Shown here piece by piece: positions 33,641-45,200 of a stretch of 64,000 nucleotides of DNA. Every line of letters begins with the position of its first letter. Position 1 is the first letter of the stretch. Below the pieces are notes generated by a model that saw only the letters and a list, made by a program, of their open reading frames with translations, ran no database searches and was not told the origin of the DNA. The translations under genes were made by a program, and so were the position numbers. The DNA is from Anaeramoeba flamelloides (lineage: Eukaryota > Metamonada > Anaeramoebidae): the NCBI GenBank assembly GCA_027625915.1, contig JANTQA010000072.1, positions 1,984,001 to 2,048,000 of the forward strand. The letters run 5' to 3'.

Positions 33641-34108
33641 TCAAACAAATTAAATATCAAAAATATTTATTTAAATCAAAAAAATATTTAAGTTATCCTT
33701 CAAGCTCACAATTCTAAAATTCACTTAATTTGTCAACTGCTTAAATTGATATTACTATGTAATCAATAAAAATCCAAATACATTTTTGTTCTTGGTGTTT
33801 AAAGTATAAACAGAAGGAAATTAATGGAAAATATTGATCATTTTTAATAGGTGGGTCCTTCTTATGAAAAAGATAGATTCATCTTTCTGAATATATTAAA
33901 AAAAATAAATCTAAATGTAATAATTTTAATCTGTGATAGTCTGAAACTATTTTCATTAATTAATAATTGTTGAAATCTATAGATTCCATCATTAAATTTC
34001 TTTTCAGAAATTTAAGTCAAGGACAACTAGAGTATGAGTTACACTTTCCCCTCAATAATAAAAAAAAAAAATATTTTTTTGATCTCAATTTTGATTCCTT
34101 ATTAACTA

Positions 34109-34318
34109 TATAAACTCCATTTCAAAATCATTGGCCATTAAAAATCAAATTTTGAAAATAAATATTTTTATAAATTAAAGTTCTCTATGATAATAAAAAA
34201 TTACTATTTTAATATTCATTTATATACACTAGAAATATTTGTTTTTCATCAAAAAATAAAATAAAAAAAAAAAATAAAATAAAAAAAAATTTGGAAATTT
34301 ATTATGAAATTTTGTTTA
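34109..34318. mobile_element. Family E, short internally deleted copy
   Basis: The left end 'tataaactccatttcaaaat.attggcc' and right end 'aaatttattatgaaatttt' match the ends of the two longer family E copies (58091-58606 and 61664-62182). The transposase remnant in the middle is missing. It lies just downstream of the DNAJC17-like stop codon. Confidence 0.5.
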
Positions 34319-34429
34319 TTTTAATATGCAATAAATTTTCTTCTGAAGATATTTATATGTTGAAAAAAATTAAAATCTTGATTTAGCATGTATTTAATAT
34401 CTATGGGAAGAATATTAAAATGATTAAAT

Positions 34430-37400
34430 TCAATTGTCAACTGTATGTTTAATTTTTTCTTGCTCTTCTATTAACTTTCTAACTTTACCAAGCACCAATT
34501 TTTCAAAGGCGAAATGATTCATATATTTCCATTGATTATCTTTATTGATCATATTTGGATTGTTTCTCGATTTTTTATGATTTCTTTTTTGTTTCGGGAT
34601 GTTGACCTTATTTTCTGATACAGGCAATTTTCTAATTCTAATTTTTTTATTATTCTGTGCAATTATCTTCTTTTTTGTTGCCAATTTTTCAACTGGTTCA
34701 TTATTGATAAAGATAATTAAAGCTTGTGTTTCACCCAACAGTACTGATTTTATTTCCCCATAAATTGAGAATTCATTTCTCAAATTTTCTTCATTGAATA
34801 AATTTTTTTTTTTCCACCTTGCAATGATTGTTTTCTTATCATGAGTTATTTTTGAAGAATTTCTTTTCAAAATTTTTTCAGATGTTTCTTCGAATTTTTT
34901 TTCACTTTGCTGTTGGAGCCATTGCATCTATTATCAAAATTTAAAGGAAAAGAAAATAATTAATAAATGTAGATATATATATATATATATAATTGAAAGA
35001 AGATAAAATCAATTAAGTTTTTGTTTTTAATAATAAAATTTTTAAGTTGGTAATTTTATTGATTAAAAATTTTGAATATCATTTATATTTTGGTTTTTGG
35101 TTTCTGTGATCTTTTTTAAAATGATTAAAAATATTTTCCTGGGTATTCTTAATTGAAATGATCTTTTTATCAATGACAAGGGATTTGTTTAAAAATGAAA
35201 ATACATGAAATTTCGAATTTTGAATACTTTTTTTTTTTTTGATGTTTAAGGGAGGAAATTAATTTCCTCTTATATCCATTAGGTTTTTTTTAATTTTTGA
35301 AATAAACCGAAAATTTATTTAATTTTCAGTTTATTTCTTAAATTAAAAAAAACTATTATTAACTTCTCTTGAGTTTTCTGTTTATTTGGAAAACCAATAG
35401 ATTTTCGTTAGATTTTATTTAATTTTCTTTTCATTACAAAAACAAGAATTAAAAAAAACACCGTTAGGTTTTTTTGAGTTTTCTATTTATTTGGAAAATC
35501 AATACACTTCACAAAATAAATAAAAAACTCAAAAAAAGCTAACGAAAATCAATAGATTTTCCAAATAAAATAGAAAACCTCAAAAAAAACCTAGAACACT
35601 TAACAATTAAACAGAAAACCTCAAGAAAACCTGGCACTTCTCTAATTTCGAAATTTTTCTAGAGAAATTTTTAATAAAGAATCATAATTTTCTTTATCAT
35701 TAAGCAATGAAAAGATAAATAAAAGATCTTTATTTCCAATAATACCTTTGATATTTTCAATTATTTTTTTTATTTATGTTAATTCTTTAATCCTAATTCT
35801 TTGGTAATCTTAGTCGGATAGGGAGTTCCAAAGAAAAATGATCGATATATTCAAGAATTTCTATATTGTGAATGGTTTTTGGTTACATGGGTTGCGAGGT
35901 TTGGTTTTTGTTTTTCTCTTATTGTAAACATAAGAATATCTATTTAGAAAATCTCGTTTTTTTTGAATAAAACTAAATTCCAAAATTTGCTCAAAACTAA
36001 ATAACCCCTAATCGCCCACACACACAAAAATTCATTTGGATCAAAATAATTCAAGTTTCTTGTATCAATTATTTTTAACTTGTTCATTTTTTTTTCTTTC
36101 TTCTTTTTTTATACTTGTTCATTTTTTTTATACAGTCCCTTTATTTTTTCCTCTTTTTTTTTTCTTTTCAGAAAACTAAATCAAGGTTCAAATACTTCTT
36201 TGACTGTGTCTATTTTAGACTCTCTTTGAATTGGAAGTTTCAAAGAGAGTCACTTCAAAAGTCTCTCATTGCCAGATTAAATGACTCTTTCATTTAAGGA
36301 TCACCTCAAATAATGACATTATGAGAAATATATGGGTCAAAACATTATTGAATTATGTAATTTATTTATGTATCTCTCGAGATCCAGAAGAACTATTAAA
36401 TTTCAACTTTTTCGGAATTTGGAAATTTTGCCAGATCGGATTCTTAATTGTACGTGAGATTTAATAGTTCTTCTAAGTTAAGTATTATCAAATTTCTAAT
36501 AAAAACCTTTGGAAAAATAAAAAGTTTTTCAATAATGGTTGGGTTGTGGTTTATACTACCAACTTAAAAATTCGGGATCCTATCATATAAAAAATTTCAT
36601 ATTCCTAAAAAGTTGAAATTTAATAGTTCTTCTGAATCTATCTCTCGAGAGAGAGAGATAAATGACATAATTCAATGATGTTTTGACACATATGTCCCCC
36701 ATAATGGATTTATTTTAGATAGTCCTTAACCTTTGACAATAAATTCCAAAATTTTGGAAGCAGTTAAAATAGTTAAAATAACCACAATAATACAATTTTA
36801 TTCAAATTCAAAATAGTTTTGATTTGTGAAAAATATGAAAATCATTTTTTTGTTTTTCTGTTTTGTATTTTCATTTCATTTTTTAAATTACATAATCGAT
36901 TTGGATCTATGAAATATTTTCTTATGATGATTCATATTATGTTAAAGTTGTGTTTGTTAAATAAACAAATAAAATTAGTTTGGTTGAGGGTATCTAACCA
37001 TTTGATCAATCAATAATACTTAATGGAATTTCAACAAATTTACCAATACATTTTTTTTTGATTTAATCTCAACAAAAAAATTGATGACATAGACCACTTT
37101 ATTTGGGACTGTGAAAAATATGAGAGAACCAGGAAACACTGAAAAAACAAATCAAAAAAATCAAAAGTTTTGACTAAAACATAATAGTCCAAAATTTATA
37201 ACACAGATGAATTATTGAGGAAAATGAGCATAAAAGAAATCTATGACACCACCATAGAATATCTTCTGACCAACATGACTCAACTCAGCACGCAATTAGG
37301 AAAAAGGGGCTCAACACAAAATAAAACCTATCAGCAAATTTACTTAAACCAGAAAATTCCAGGTCTCTCTAACAATTATTTTAAACCTCTTTATTTTTTC

Positions 37401-38404
37401 CACTCTTCATTCTTTTCTTTCTATCATTTTTTCACCACATCTTAATTTAGTTTTAAAAAAAAGAAAAGAAAAGAAAGAATAAAAAATGAAGATTCAAATA
37501 CTTCTGATGACTGTATCTATTTTAGATACTCTTTGAATTAGAAGTCTCAATTTTAGTCACTTCAAAATTCTCTCTTTAACAGATTAGAGGGGGTTTCATC
37601 TAACCCTTAACAATAAATCCAATAAATTGTTTTGTTCGCCTCTCTCCAAAAATTTTAACCCACTCAACATTTACTTTGATTGACAATTATTTCTTTTTTG
37701 TTTTGTGAGATATTATAATTTATAAACAATTGTTAAGACTTCAATTAGTGATGGGTTCTAATTTGGTGTATCTTCGAGAATTGATTAAATAAGTTTTTTT
37801 TTTTCAACAAAATTGAATTTTGGTGTTAAAAATTTTGAATTGGGGTTTATATATTTACAATAATATACTTAATAGTATTTATCATTATTATTTTGTTGAG
37901 ATTATTAATATCAAAACTATAATAGAGCTTTTGACGATAACCATTAATTTTTTTATTTGTTAACATGGTTTTGTGAATTTGCAATTGTTTGATTTCAAAA
38001 TAATTCAATAGTATGATTTTATTGTTTGGAAAAGTTGGTCTCAGTCGTTTTCAAAAAGATAAGTCAAAAAAAAATTCTTAATAATGTGCTGTAAAAGGGC
38101 ACATTGAAATTTGTTGGTTGAATTAAAGATAATTCTAAAAACTTTTTTGAAACAGTTTTTTAAAATGAAACGACAACAAAAGAAGAATTTTTTTTAAAAT
38201 CCAAGATTCTCTTATAAAAATTGAAAATTACTACAGTTGTTTTCAAAAGGTGAGAGTTTTAAATTTTGAAAAAGTATTACCCAAACTGCTTGACTCATAC
38301 TTTGAAAGAGTTTGAGGAACACTTTTAAAACTTTTATTCCTCCCTTTTTGAAAATGGCTGTAACTTTTTTTACTTTCTTGTTTTTCTTTTTCGGATTTAT
38401 GTGT

Positions 38405-38436
<32 letters not shown>

Positions 38437-38892
38437 CTTAGTCATTCTTTGGGTTTAAAAAGGATCAACAAAAATCAAACAAAAGCTTTGTAATTATTAA
38501 AAAAAGATTTTAGATTGATTACTTACTCGTTCTTTGTTGTTTTGTTTTCTCTTCATTTTTGCTTCTTGGGTTTGTCTTTCGAGTTTTTTTTTCAATTTGG
38601 ATCGTTTTGCTGACTTTTGTTCTTCTCTCTTTTTCTTTTCATGTTTTATTCGAAGAGAATGGTTAATGATTGCTCTTGTGTTTGAATTTAAGAGAAGGTT
38701 TTTGGCTCGAGTTGCTTTTTTGAAGATTTTGGGTGCTTCTTTGCTTTTGTTTTTATCTGGATGAAACTTGGCTGCCATTTTCCTAAAGGAGCTTCGAATT
38801 TCTCGGTCGGTTGCATTTTGTTGGACATGGAGGATTTCATACCAATTTACATCTTTTTCATCTTCTTCTATTAACAGTTCATTTTCTTGCAT
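34430..38892 (-). CDS. DNAJC17-like J-domain protein with C-terminal RRM, two exons
   Basis: The exons are 38892-38527 and 34927-34430; splicing at CGA|GTAAGT and AATAG|ATGCAA is phase 0, giving 287 residues (human DNAJC17 is about 300). The J domain covers residues about 14-80 with HPD at 44-46 (FHPDKNKS). A Lys/Arg/Glu-rich helix follows. An RRM-like fold (about 155-224) holds IIARWKKKNLFNEENLR and an IYGEIKSVLL core. A short C-terminal block, NHFAFEKLVLGKVRKL, resembles the conserved DNAJC17 ending (YESLVMMRMRQ). The order J domain, helix, RRM, short tail is diagnostic. DNAJC17 (Cwc23 in yeast) is a nuclear Hsp70 co-chaperone of spliceosome function, fitting an intron-rich genome. The upstream region (38893-39100) should hold its promoter. 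Confidence 0.88.
35265..35640. repeat. Cluster of inverted repeats with 'TTAGGTTTTTTTGAG' core
   Basis: The units 'gttaggtttttttgagtttt' and 'ctatttatttggaaaatcaa' recur in both orientations. Between about 35461 and 35545 they face each other and form a hairpin ending 'aaaaaaagctaacg'. The cluster is related to the insertion at 33245-33640. Likely a stack of foldback element ends. Confidence 0.6.
36172..36295 (+). repeat. R150 repeat, copy 1
   Basis: Starts 'aaaactaaatcaaggttcaa', continues 'gactgtgtctattttagact' and 'ctttgaattggaagtttca'. Matching copies: 37475-37620, 50775-50915 and a partial copy at 45131-45180. About 150 bp, noncoding. Confidence 0.6.
36317..36706. mobile_element. Foldback MITE with ~90-bp inverted arms
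   Basis: The left arm (36317-36410: 'gggtcaaaacattattgaat', 'tctctcgaga', 'agaagaactattaaatttca') returns in reverse complement at 36610-36706 ('tgaaatttaatagttcttct', 'tctctcgagaga', 'attcaatgatgttttgaca'). It sits between R150 copy 1 and the family C copy. Noncoding. Confidence 0.75.
37065..37470 (+). mobile_element. 3' fragment of a second, different LINE
   Basis: Reading plus, IDDIDHFIWDCEKYERTRK is the tail of the LINE C-terminal zinc knuckle (compare IDHFLWVCPSYKKDR in the LINE at 26390-27271). A broken frame and then a 76-codon frame (MRKMSIKEIYDTTIEYLL..., 37215-37445) follow. It differs from the other LINE copies downstream of the knuckle, so it is a separate subfamily. Confidence 0.55.
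37475..37620 (+). repeat. R150 repeat, copy 2
   Basis: 'gattcaaatacttctgatga', 'tctattttagatactctttg' and 'tctctctttaacagatta' match copies 1 and 3, ending 'cccttaacaataaatcca'. Confidence 0.65.
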
Positions 38893-39299
38893 GGGAATAA
38901 ATAATAAAAAATGGAAATTTTAAAGTGACTTTGTAGAAATTATTCGTTTTGTAAAGCCTCGATCGGGAGCCTATTATGATGATGTAAACCGTTATGAAAT
39001 GTAGTAGTGAAATTAAAATATCTTTATATACTCGAACATTCTTTTATTTTTATTTGTCACCAACATCTCACATCCGAAAATATCTTGAACTTTTAAGATC
39101 AAGATTCAAAGAAAAGTGGTTTTGAAAAAAATAGAAAAGAGATAGTATGGTGTGAGTTTATTTAGTAACACCAAGAGTGAAGATCTGGCTGTTGAATTGT
39201 CTCATTTAGTTTAAAGCAACCAAAAAACTGATATTTTAAGAGGAAAAAGCGGGTGGCTATTCTGTTGTTGAAATACTCGATGTTGAAAAGTTGAATCCA

Positions 39300-39695
39300 T
39301 GTTTCAAAATAAAGGCCTGTTTTTTTTGTTATAGAAGACCTGTACATCAACCGAACAAAAAAACCAACAAAAAAAACATAAGTAAGTATGGTATTGATTT
39401 CTTAAAGTTCAATTATTTAAAGAGAAATTCTAAAAATGATGGATCCAATTGAAATAATTATCAAAAAAACAACAGTAAATTTTTGTGAAATTTATGAAAA
39501 ATTTTCAACAAATTTCAATTCCTAATTTAAAAACATGTTAAAATATCAAGGGTTTTACTTTCAAAATTTATTTGAACTTGGGTATACTATTCTGTGGTAA
39601 CTTGGATTTTCGATTGGATCAAGAAGAAAAAAATGGTCTAGAAAATATATTGAAAGATAGATTATATTCTTGGGAATGCCTTATTTTAAACATTG
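39300..39695 (+). mobile_element. Family G (Tc1-like) relic
   Basis: This aligns with the intact element at 60415-60882: 'gttatagaagacctgtacat', 'tttcttaaagtt.aattatt', 'gaaattctaaaaatga.gga'. The right end 'gccttattttaaacattgta' is recognisable. The left end was not found. Confidence 0.55.
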
Positions 39696-41376
39696 TAATA
39701 AACACAGCGGTTTTTTTCCTTCTTGTTCAAATACAATTTATAATCTATAAGCCAACAGTATCAATAAAATAAAATTGATTTTGAGGTTGTTTATAAATTA
39801 GGAATTGAATTTGTTAATAATTTTTATTCATGTTTTTCCAATTGATGAATTTTTAAGGTTTTTTGTATTCATTTAGCGTCTCTACAATTAGCAAAATTTT
39901 TGACAATGATTTTTAATTGAGAAAATGAGATTATCAGGTGTTTGGCGAAAAAAATGCTAATTTCTGATTATATCACAAATAAAAAGGATTGTAATAAATT
40001 TAACAATTATTCCAAAAAATGTCTTTACCAACCCAAAAATCAAAGATATTATTTTTTTATGTTAAAACAATATAAATAATAAAGTATTGATTGCATAATT
40101 ATTTTATAATTTTTAATGTTTATTGGCCTTTCAAAAAAAAAATAAAGTTGTAATAAATGGAATGAAATTTTCAGTTTGAAATAATACTTAAAAAATATCT
40201 TAAAAGAATGGATTTGTCGATATGGTGGGTTTTTCATATTATCAGAAATATTTCAGATTATCAATAAAAAGTACATCAATGTCATTTTTCTTGTTCAAAA
40301 ATATTAAAAAAAATTATAAAATGATTGAATATTTTTCAGATCTACAATACTGATAAATTGGAATTTATGTTTGGTTATTTTTATTTGATATTCCTTTTTG
40401 ACATTTTGATGCTCAAGTTTTGAATAAAGCATTTTATGAAGTCAAGTGCAAATAAACTCTGTAAAATTAACTGTTATTCCAAATATTCTTTATACTGGAA
40501 TGCTTTAAAAGAAACAGTTCTAACATTAATAAAAATGGAAATTGTATTCAAAATTTTTTGAAATTTATAAGAATTTATCAGTACTTAATATACTTGGAAT
40601 TGTTTTTTCAAAAAATTATTATCTACTAATGATCTGTATTATAAAGAAATGATAAAATAATCAGAGATTTTTCGATTAGTTCTGAAGATTCGAAGATGGT
40701 TGATAATCCATATTTTCTCAATTTTTTGAAGTAAATTCTTGTGTTTAATCCCTCCTTTTTCGGATTTTTTTTTTAATTGTCAATCTTTAAAAAAACCAAT
40801 TTTATATTTAATTTTTGTTTATTGTTAATTTATTTGATCTTTTACTGTGGATAACTTATAGAAAAAGAAACACTGGGTTTGTTTTTGAATTACTAGGTTT
40901 ACAAAATCTGAAAGTACCATTTTCAGCACAGTATGGATATAAGTGTAAATAACATATTTTAACAACGTTTTACCCATGACGACAATTTCAATTATGGTTT
41001 TTTTTAAACTCTTGGATATTTAAAATTAGGTAATACACACATACTTTTTGTGATTTAAATTGGATTTTGAGGTTAGATCATGAATCAATAAAAATTGTTA
41101 AATGGTTTTAAATGCTTTTGTTTCAAAAATTACCTTATAATTTACTAATTTTCTCAAATAAAATGATTTTTATTTCATAATTCACAAATTGATACTTTTT
41201 TCACTTTTCTTTGTGAAAAAATTTGAATCTTAATCTTTTAAGATCTTCTTAATTATTTTCTAATATTAATTTAAAGAACCCTATTTCTTAGTTATCTATT
41301 GTTACCATTGTATTGGTTTGTTTTTCTCTCTCTAAATTAAGCAAAATATAAAGATTAAAGATTAAATTGTGTACAG

Positions 41377-41529
41377 GGTTTAAGTTGGAAAAAAAACTCG
41401 TTGTCGTTCACAATTCAAGTAATTGGTAGTTTTACGATTGCTTACAAAATTGTTGAATTTTGTTCTAAAAACTCAAAACACTCATACCACTTGGCTATAA
41501 TCGCTGGAAATTTAAAGCTCCCGCCTTAA
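41377..41529. other. Coding-like patch, strand uncertain
   Basis: After an acceptor-like 'gtgtacag', the plus strand is open for 50 codons to TAA (GLSWKKNSLSFTIQVIGSFT...HLAIIAGNLKLPP). The minus strand over the same DNA also reads like protein (SFKFPAIIAKWYECFEFLEQ). I recognise no family on either. It could be a terminal exon of an undetected gene or a transposase scrap. Confidence 0.25.
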
Positions 41530-42282
41530 AAATTGATTATATTGAGTGTTTCGAAATTCTCAACTAATTAATAAACTTTTGGAGAGAAAAGGAAACAGTA
41601 TGAATATGAAACACTCAAATTGTTAAAACATTGTTAAAAGAAGATTATACGAATCTTTATTTTACTGTAAATATACAGTAATAGATAAAATTCGAATAGA
41701 ATTAAAAAGACTTTTTGCAAAAAATCTTTTAAATTAAAAAACGTTAAATTATTTCGATTAAAAAAAAATAATATTTGACACCATAAACCAATCAACCAAA
41801 GAGCATCAAACTATTTAAAAAATTAAATTTGAGATTTTCTTTGTTTCTCATTCAAAAAATTAAATTTCGATTTTTCAAAGGTAATTCTCATTAATTAACA
41901 ATGTTTAAAACACGCTCAAACAAAATTAAAACAGGCAAAATCAAAAACAAAAAAGGACAATAAATAAAAAAATCAAATAAAAATAATCGGAAGAAAAAAA
42001 ACTTAATATTTTTGAAAAGGTTTGTCCAACCAAAGATCGTACATTGGTTGTTTAAAAGTCAAAGAAAATTTGAAGCTTTTTGGATTAAATAAAACTTAAT
42101 TTATGAAGGTAATAAAATAATTGTAAAAAGTTAACTTCTAAAAATGCCAAAGTGTTTGACAAAAACTTTGAGTTGGCCCTGTTTTGTTTTTAACCAATGG
42201 TAAAAGGAATATTTCTTCCCAACAATTTAATCTTTTTCCAAAATTTACAAATTCATTTTTGTTTAGTAAAAAACTTTAAGCG

Positions 42283-45200
42283 ATGTCAAAGACAAAGACA
42301 AAGAAAAAAACCAAAAAAGAAAAAAAGAAATCCAAAAAAACCTCTTGGGGTATGTACGACAAAACCACCAAGATAAAAAAAAAAATCTCATCAAGAAGAA
42401 GGAGAAAAGCTGCCTTGTGCAAGAAATATTTGGAAAGAACAGAACTGGAGACCAACTATTATTTGTACAAACGGAAAAAACGGGTTGAGAAAACAAAGAA
42501 ACAAATTTCTACAAACAAAGTTGTAAAAAAACAGGCCAAAGTGATCCTTCAAGAAGTGTTTTTCAATGAAACAGAATATCTCCGTAACCAGCGTTCGAGA
42601 ATAATTATTGAAGACTTTGTTAATCTTGCAAAGATCGGTGAGGGCAGTTTTGGTGAGGTCTTTCTTGTGAAAAAAAATACAAACCGATCTTTCAAGCAAT
42701 TTCTCAAATCAAAAACAGAGCTAACAGAGGGAAAGGAAAAGAAAAAGGAAATCGACAAGGAAAAGGAACAGGACAAGAAAAAGAAAAAGAAAAAGTCAAA
42801 GAAGAGTAAAAACAAAAAGAATTCACAAGAATCGCAAGGATCTGAACAGTCTGATCTTTCAGAGCCATCAGAACAGTCTGACCAAATAACTAATACTTTG
42901 GGAGAAATTTATGCGCTCAAGCGTGTTGAAAAAAAAAAATTGAAAACAAGAAAACAAGTCCAAAACATTTGGACGGAGCGAGAGGTTTTAGCAATTCACA
43001 ACTCGCCTTGGCTGGTGAAACTTTATGAAAGTTTCCAAGATGACAAGTACCTATATTTTGTAATGGACTACCATTCAGGTGGTGACTTGAAATGCCTCTT
43101 AAATCAAATTAACTCTTTAAACGAAGACTCAACTCGTTTTTATATGGCCGAGATGATTTTAACAGTTGACGATTTACACAAACAAGGCTTTATTCATCGG
43201 TAATTATTTTAATTTTTTTACATTTTGTCTTTTTATTTTTGCAATTTTTTTATTTAATTTTTCATTTTGTTTTCTCCTTTCTGTTCTTTTTGCTCAACCA
43301 GCATTTTTCTCAATATTGTTTTTTTTTTTGTTAACCAAAATAAAGAAAAACACTTAAACAACAAGAGTGTTGAAGTGTTCTTCAAAGTCTGTATTTGTGT
43401 GAAATAATTGGTTATTAAGGGACTAATCTGTATTAAATTTTTTTACCTAAATTTAATAGAGATTGAGAAAATTTTTTGCCAATTACTTTTATTTGAAAAC
43501 CTGTTTATTTTTAATATGAATTATATTTCTAGATAAGGAAACCTTGTTTAGGAGTTGGTCAAAAAAAAAAATTAATAGAGACTAGCCCTTTAAATATAAG
43601 ATAACACAATTTCTATTTGTTAAAAAGCAATTCTAACCCTCAAAAACAACCAAAAAGAATGAATGATCAAACAGCAAAATGGATATTTTAGTGAATACCA
43701 TGAGCAAAAATTGCAATCCTTATTCAAAATTATTGTTAAATTTACTATCTTAATCATTTACAAGTTCTTTACAGCGAAAATGTCCACATTTTTTCACATA
43801 CTTTGACACAAATTAGAAATGATATTATAAAATGAATAATCAAGTTTAAAAGTGACTTGTTTTTTATTAGTTGTAAAAATTAAATTGTTTCAAGTAATGT
43901 TAAGAAAATAAAAAGTGTTTATAAAAAGAACAAAATTAAAAAAAAAACAACCCTCTCACCAATTTTGAATAATACTTCAACTCTCTAATTAATAAAAGTG
44001 TTTTATATTTCTTATGTACTTTCCTCTCTGTACACACAAAAAAAATGAAGAATGCTTTTAGTTTGAATATTATAAAGATTTTTTTTTTCTATTTTAAAAA
44101 AAAATTCTCAATTTACTTTGTTTTGATACAAAACAACTTGTTTAGTTCTATGCTTTACATTTTAAATTCTCTATTGTATATTTCCAAATTAATCAAAATT
44201 TATTTTGAGAAACATAAATTATTATTTTTGAAAAAACAAATTTTTATTTCTGAAAACAAATTTTTATTTTTTTTCAAATTTACCTTTTTACACATTTACT
44301 TCTCTCAAAAAAAAACTCGTATAATGAATAATTTGAATGTTTTAACACATATTACCACCAATAATAAGTTAACAAAAAGTACAAATGCACTTGTTCAAAA
44401 TTTATATTCAAATTTGAAAAATAATTTTAATCAAAAGCCAGATTCTGTCTCTTAAACCCGATTTTGAATATGTTTATATTGATTAGTCAATTTTACATGA
44501 TCAGCAAAGAAGGAAAAAAAAATTAAAATCAAAAACAAGTATCATAATAATAATTACTCACAAACACAACAAACTTACCAAGATTCCAATCAGAGGAACC
44601 TACTTTAAACAAAAAAAAAAAAAAGTGAAAATTAGTACTTTTAAATTTTCAAAATATCAAACTCAAAGATTTTAAGGAAGAAAAAGAAATTGAATCAATT
44701 TATTTCCACAACAAACTCATTTTTAAGAATAAAAATTACACTCCACAATGTTTCGAGGGAGTATTTAGTTAAAAATTAGTTACTCAGTTATTTCCAAAAA
44801 GCGTGAAAAAAAAGTTTTCTTAAGTATCTATAAATAGTTTACAAACTTTTCAATTCACCTATTTTTCGGAATTTTTTAAAATTTTTTTTTTGTTCATACT
44901 TTGTTAAAACGACTTTACAAAAATTTTTAACTTGCAATTAAAAAGATTGAATTCAAATACTGATAAATTTAACGATTCGGTCAACAAAATGAATATTTTC
45001 AAGAAGATTTTTAAAAAAAAAATTATTGATCATTCTTATAATAAGTACAACAGTGAAAACATGATTTCACTATTTTTAGAGTTTTTTTTTTTTTTTTTTT
45101 GTACAACATCTTAAGTGTAATTTTATTTTAGAAAACTTAATCAAGTTTAAAATACTTCTAATGACTGTACCTATTCTATTCACTCTTTTTCTTTTTCGAA

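Larger units (their letters stand above)
30960..34071 (+). mobile_element. Decayed LINE copy with three nested insertions
   Basis: On the plus strand one reads reverse-transcriptase blocks in order: NYRPIYINQCLPRLFQ (about 31090), the GCPLSPIL-like stretch (about 31430) and FADDLILIIR with the catalytic FADD (about 31525). After interruptions come LKIRLFKSF (about 32885), the C-terminal region (33640-33900) and the 3' UTR with A-tail (to about 34071). The last parts align with the younger minus-strand copy at 26390-27271. It is interrupted by family B (31704-32232), family D (32264-32838) and a palindromic insertion (about 33245-33640). Several stops and frameshifts mark it as dead. The 5' limit is uncertain and may lie further upstream. 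Confidence 0.8.
36735..37847 (-). mobile_element. Family C element, reverse copy, interrupted by a LINE fragment and R150
   Basis: Read in reverse, the right edge has the family start (inverted 'aaccccaattcaaaattttt' then TA at 37848-37849) and the left edge matches the family right end ('taaattccaaaattttgg'). The middle is split by about 37065-37470 (LINE-like) and 37475-37620 (R150). Hence family C inserted first. Confidence 0.6.
34928..38526 (-). other. DNAJC17-like intron (3599 bp) with nested mobile elements
   Basis: It contains, in plus-strand order, a (TA)n tract (34972-34990), palindromic repeats (35265-35640), an R150 repeat copy (36172-36295), a foldback MITE (36317-36706), a reverse family C element (about 36735-37847) holding a second LINE fragment and another R150 copy, and a run of about 30 T at 38409-38437. 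No other gene seen. Confidence 0.8.
38893..42282. other. Intergenic region with coding-like scraps
   Basis: Upstream of both the DNAJC17-like and NDR-like genes. The part 38940-39370 is more complex than average, and short frames on both strands look coding. The part 39300-39695 is a family G relic, and 41377-41529 is listed separately. The rest is AT-rich with nothing recognised. Confidence 0.4.

Noticed and set aside
34430-34927. LINE ORF1-like RNA-binding protein as an interpretation of the RRM exon
   Set aside because: Phase, domain order and the C-terminal block fit the J-domain exon at 38892-38527 as a DNAJC17-type protein, and no LINE tail follows it.
41405-41500. tRNA-like stretch on the minus strand ('tatagccaagtggtatgag' resembles an A-box; weak acceptor pairing)
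   Set aside because: No proper T-arm/B-box and D-stem pairing fails; spacing is wrong for a tRNA.
44045-44455. 136-codon ORF in NDR intron 1
   Set aside because: Composition is Phe/Lys/Ile runs from T/A tracts, no family features, and it lies inside a well-supported intron.
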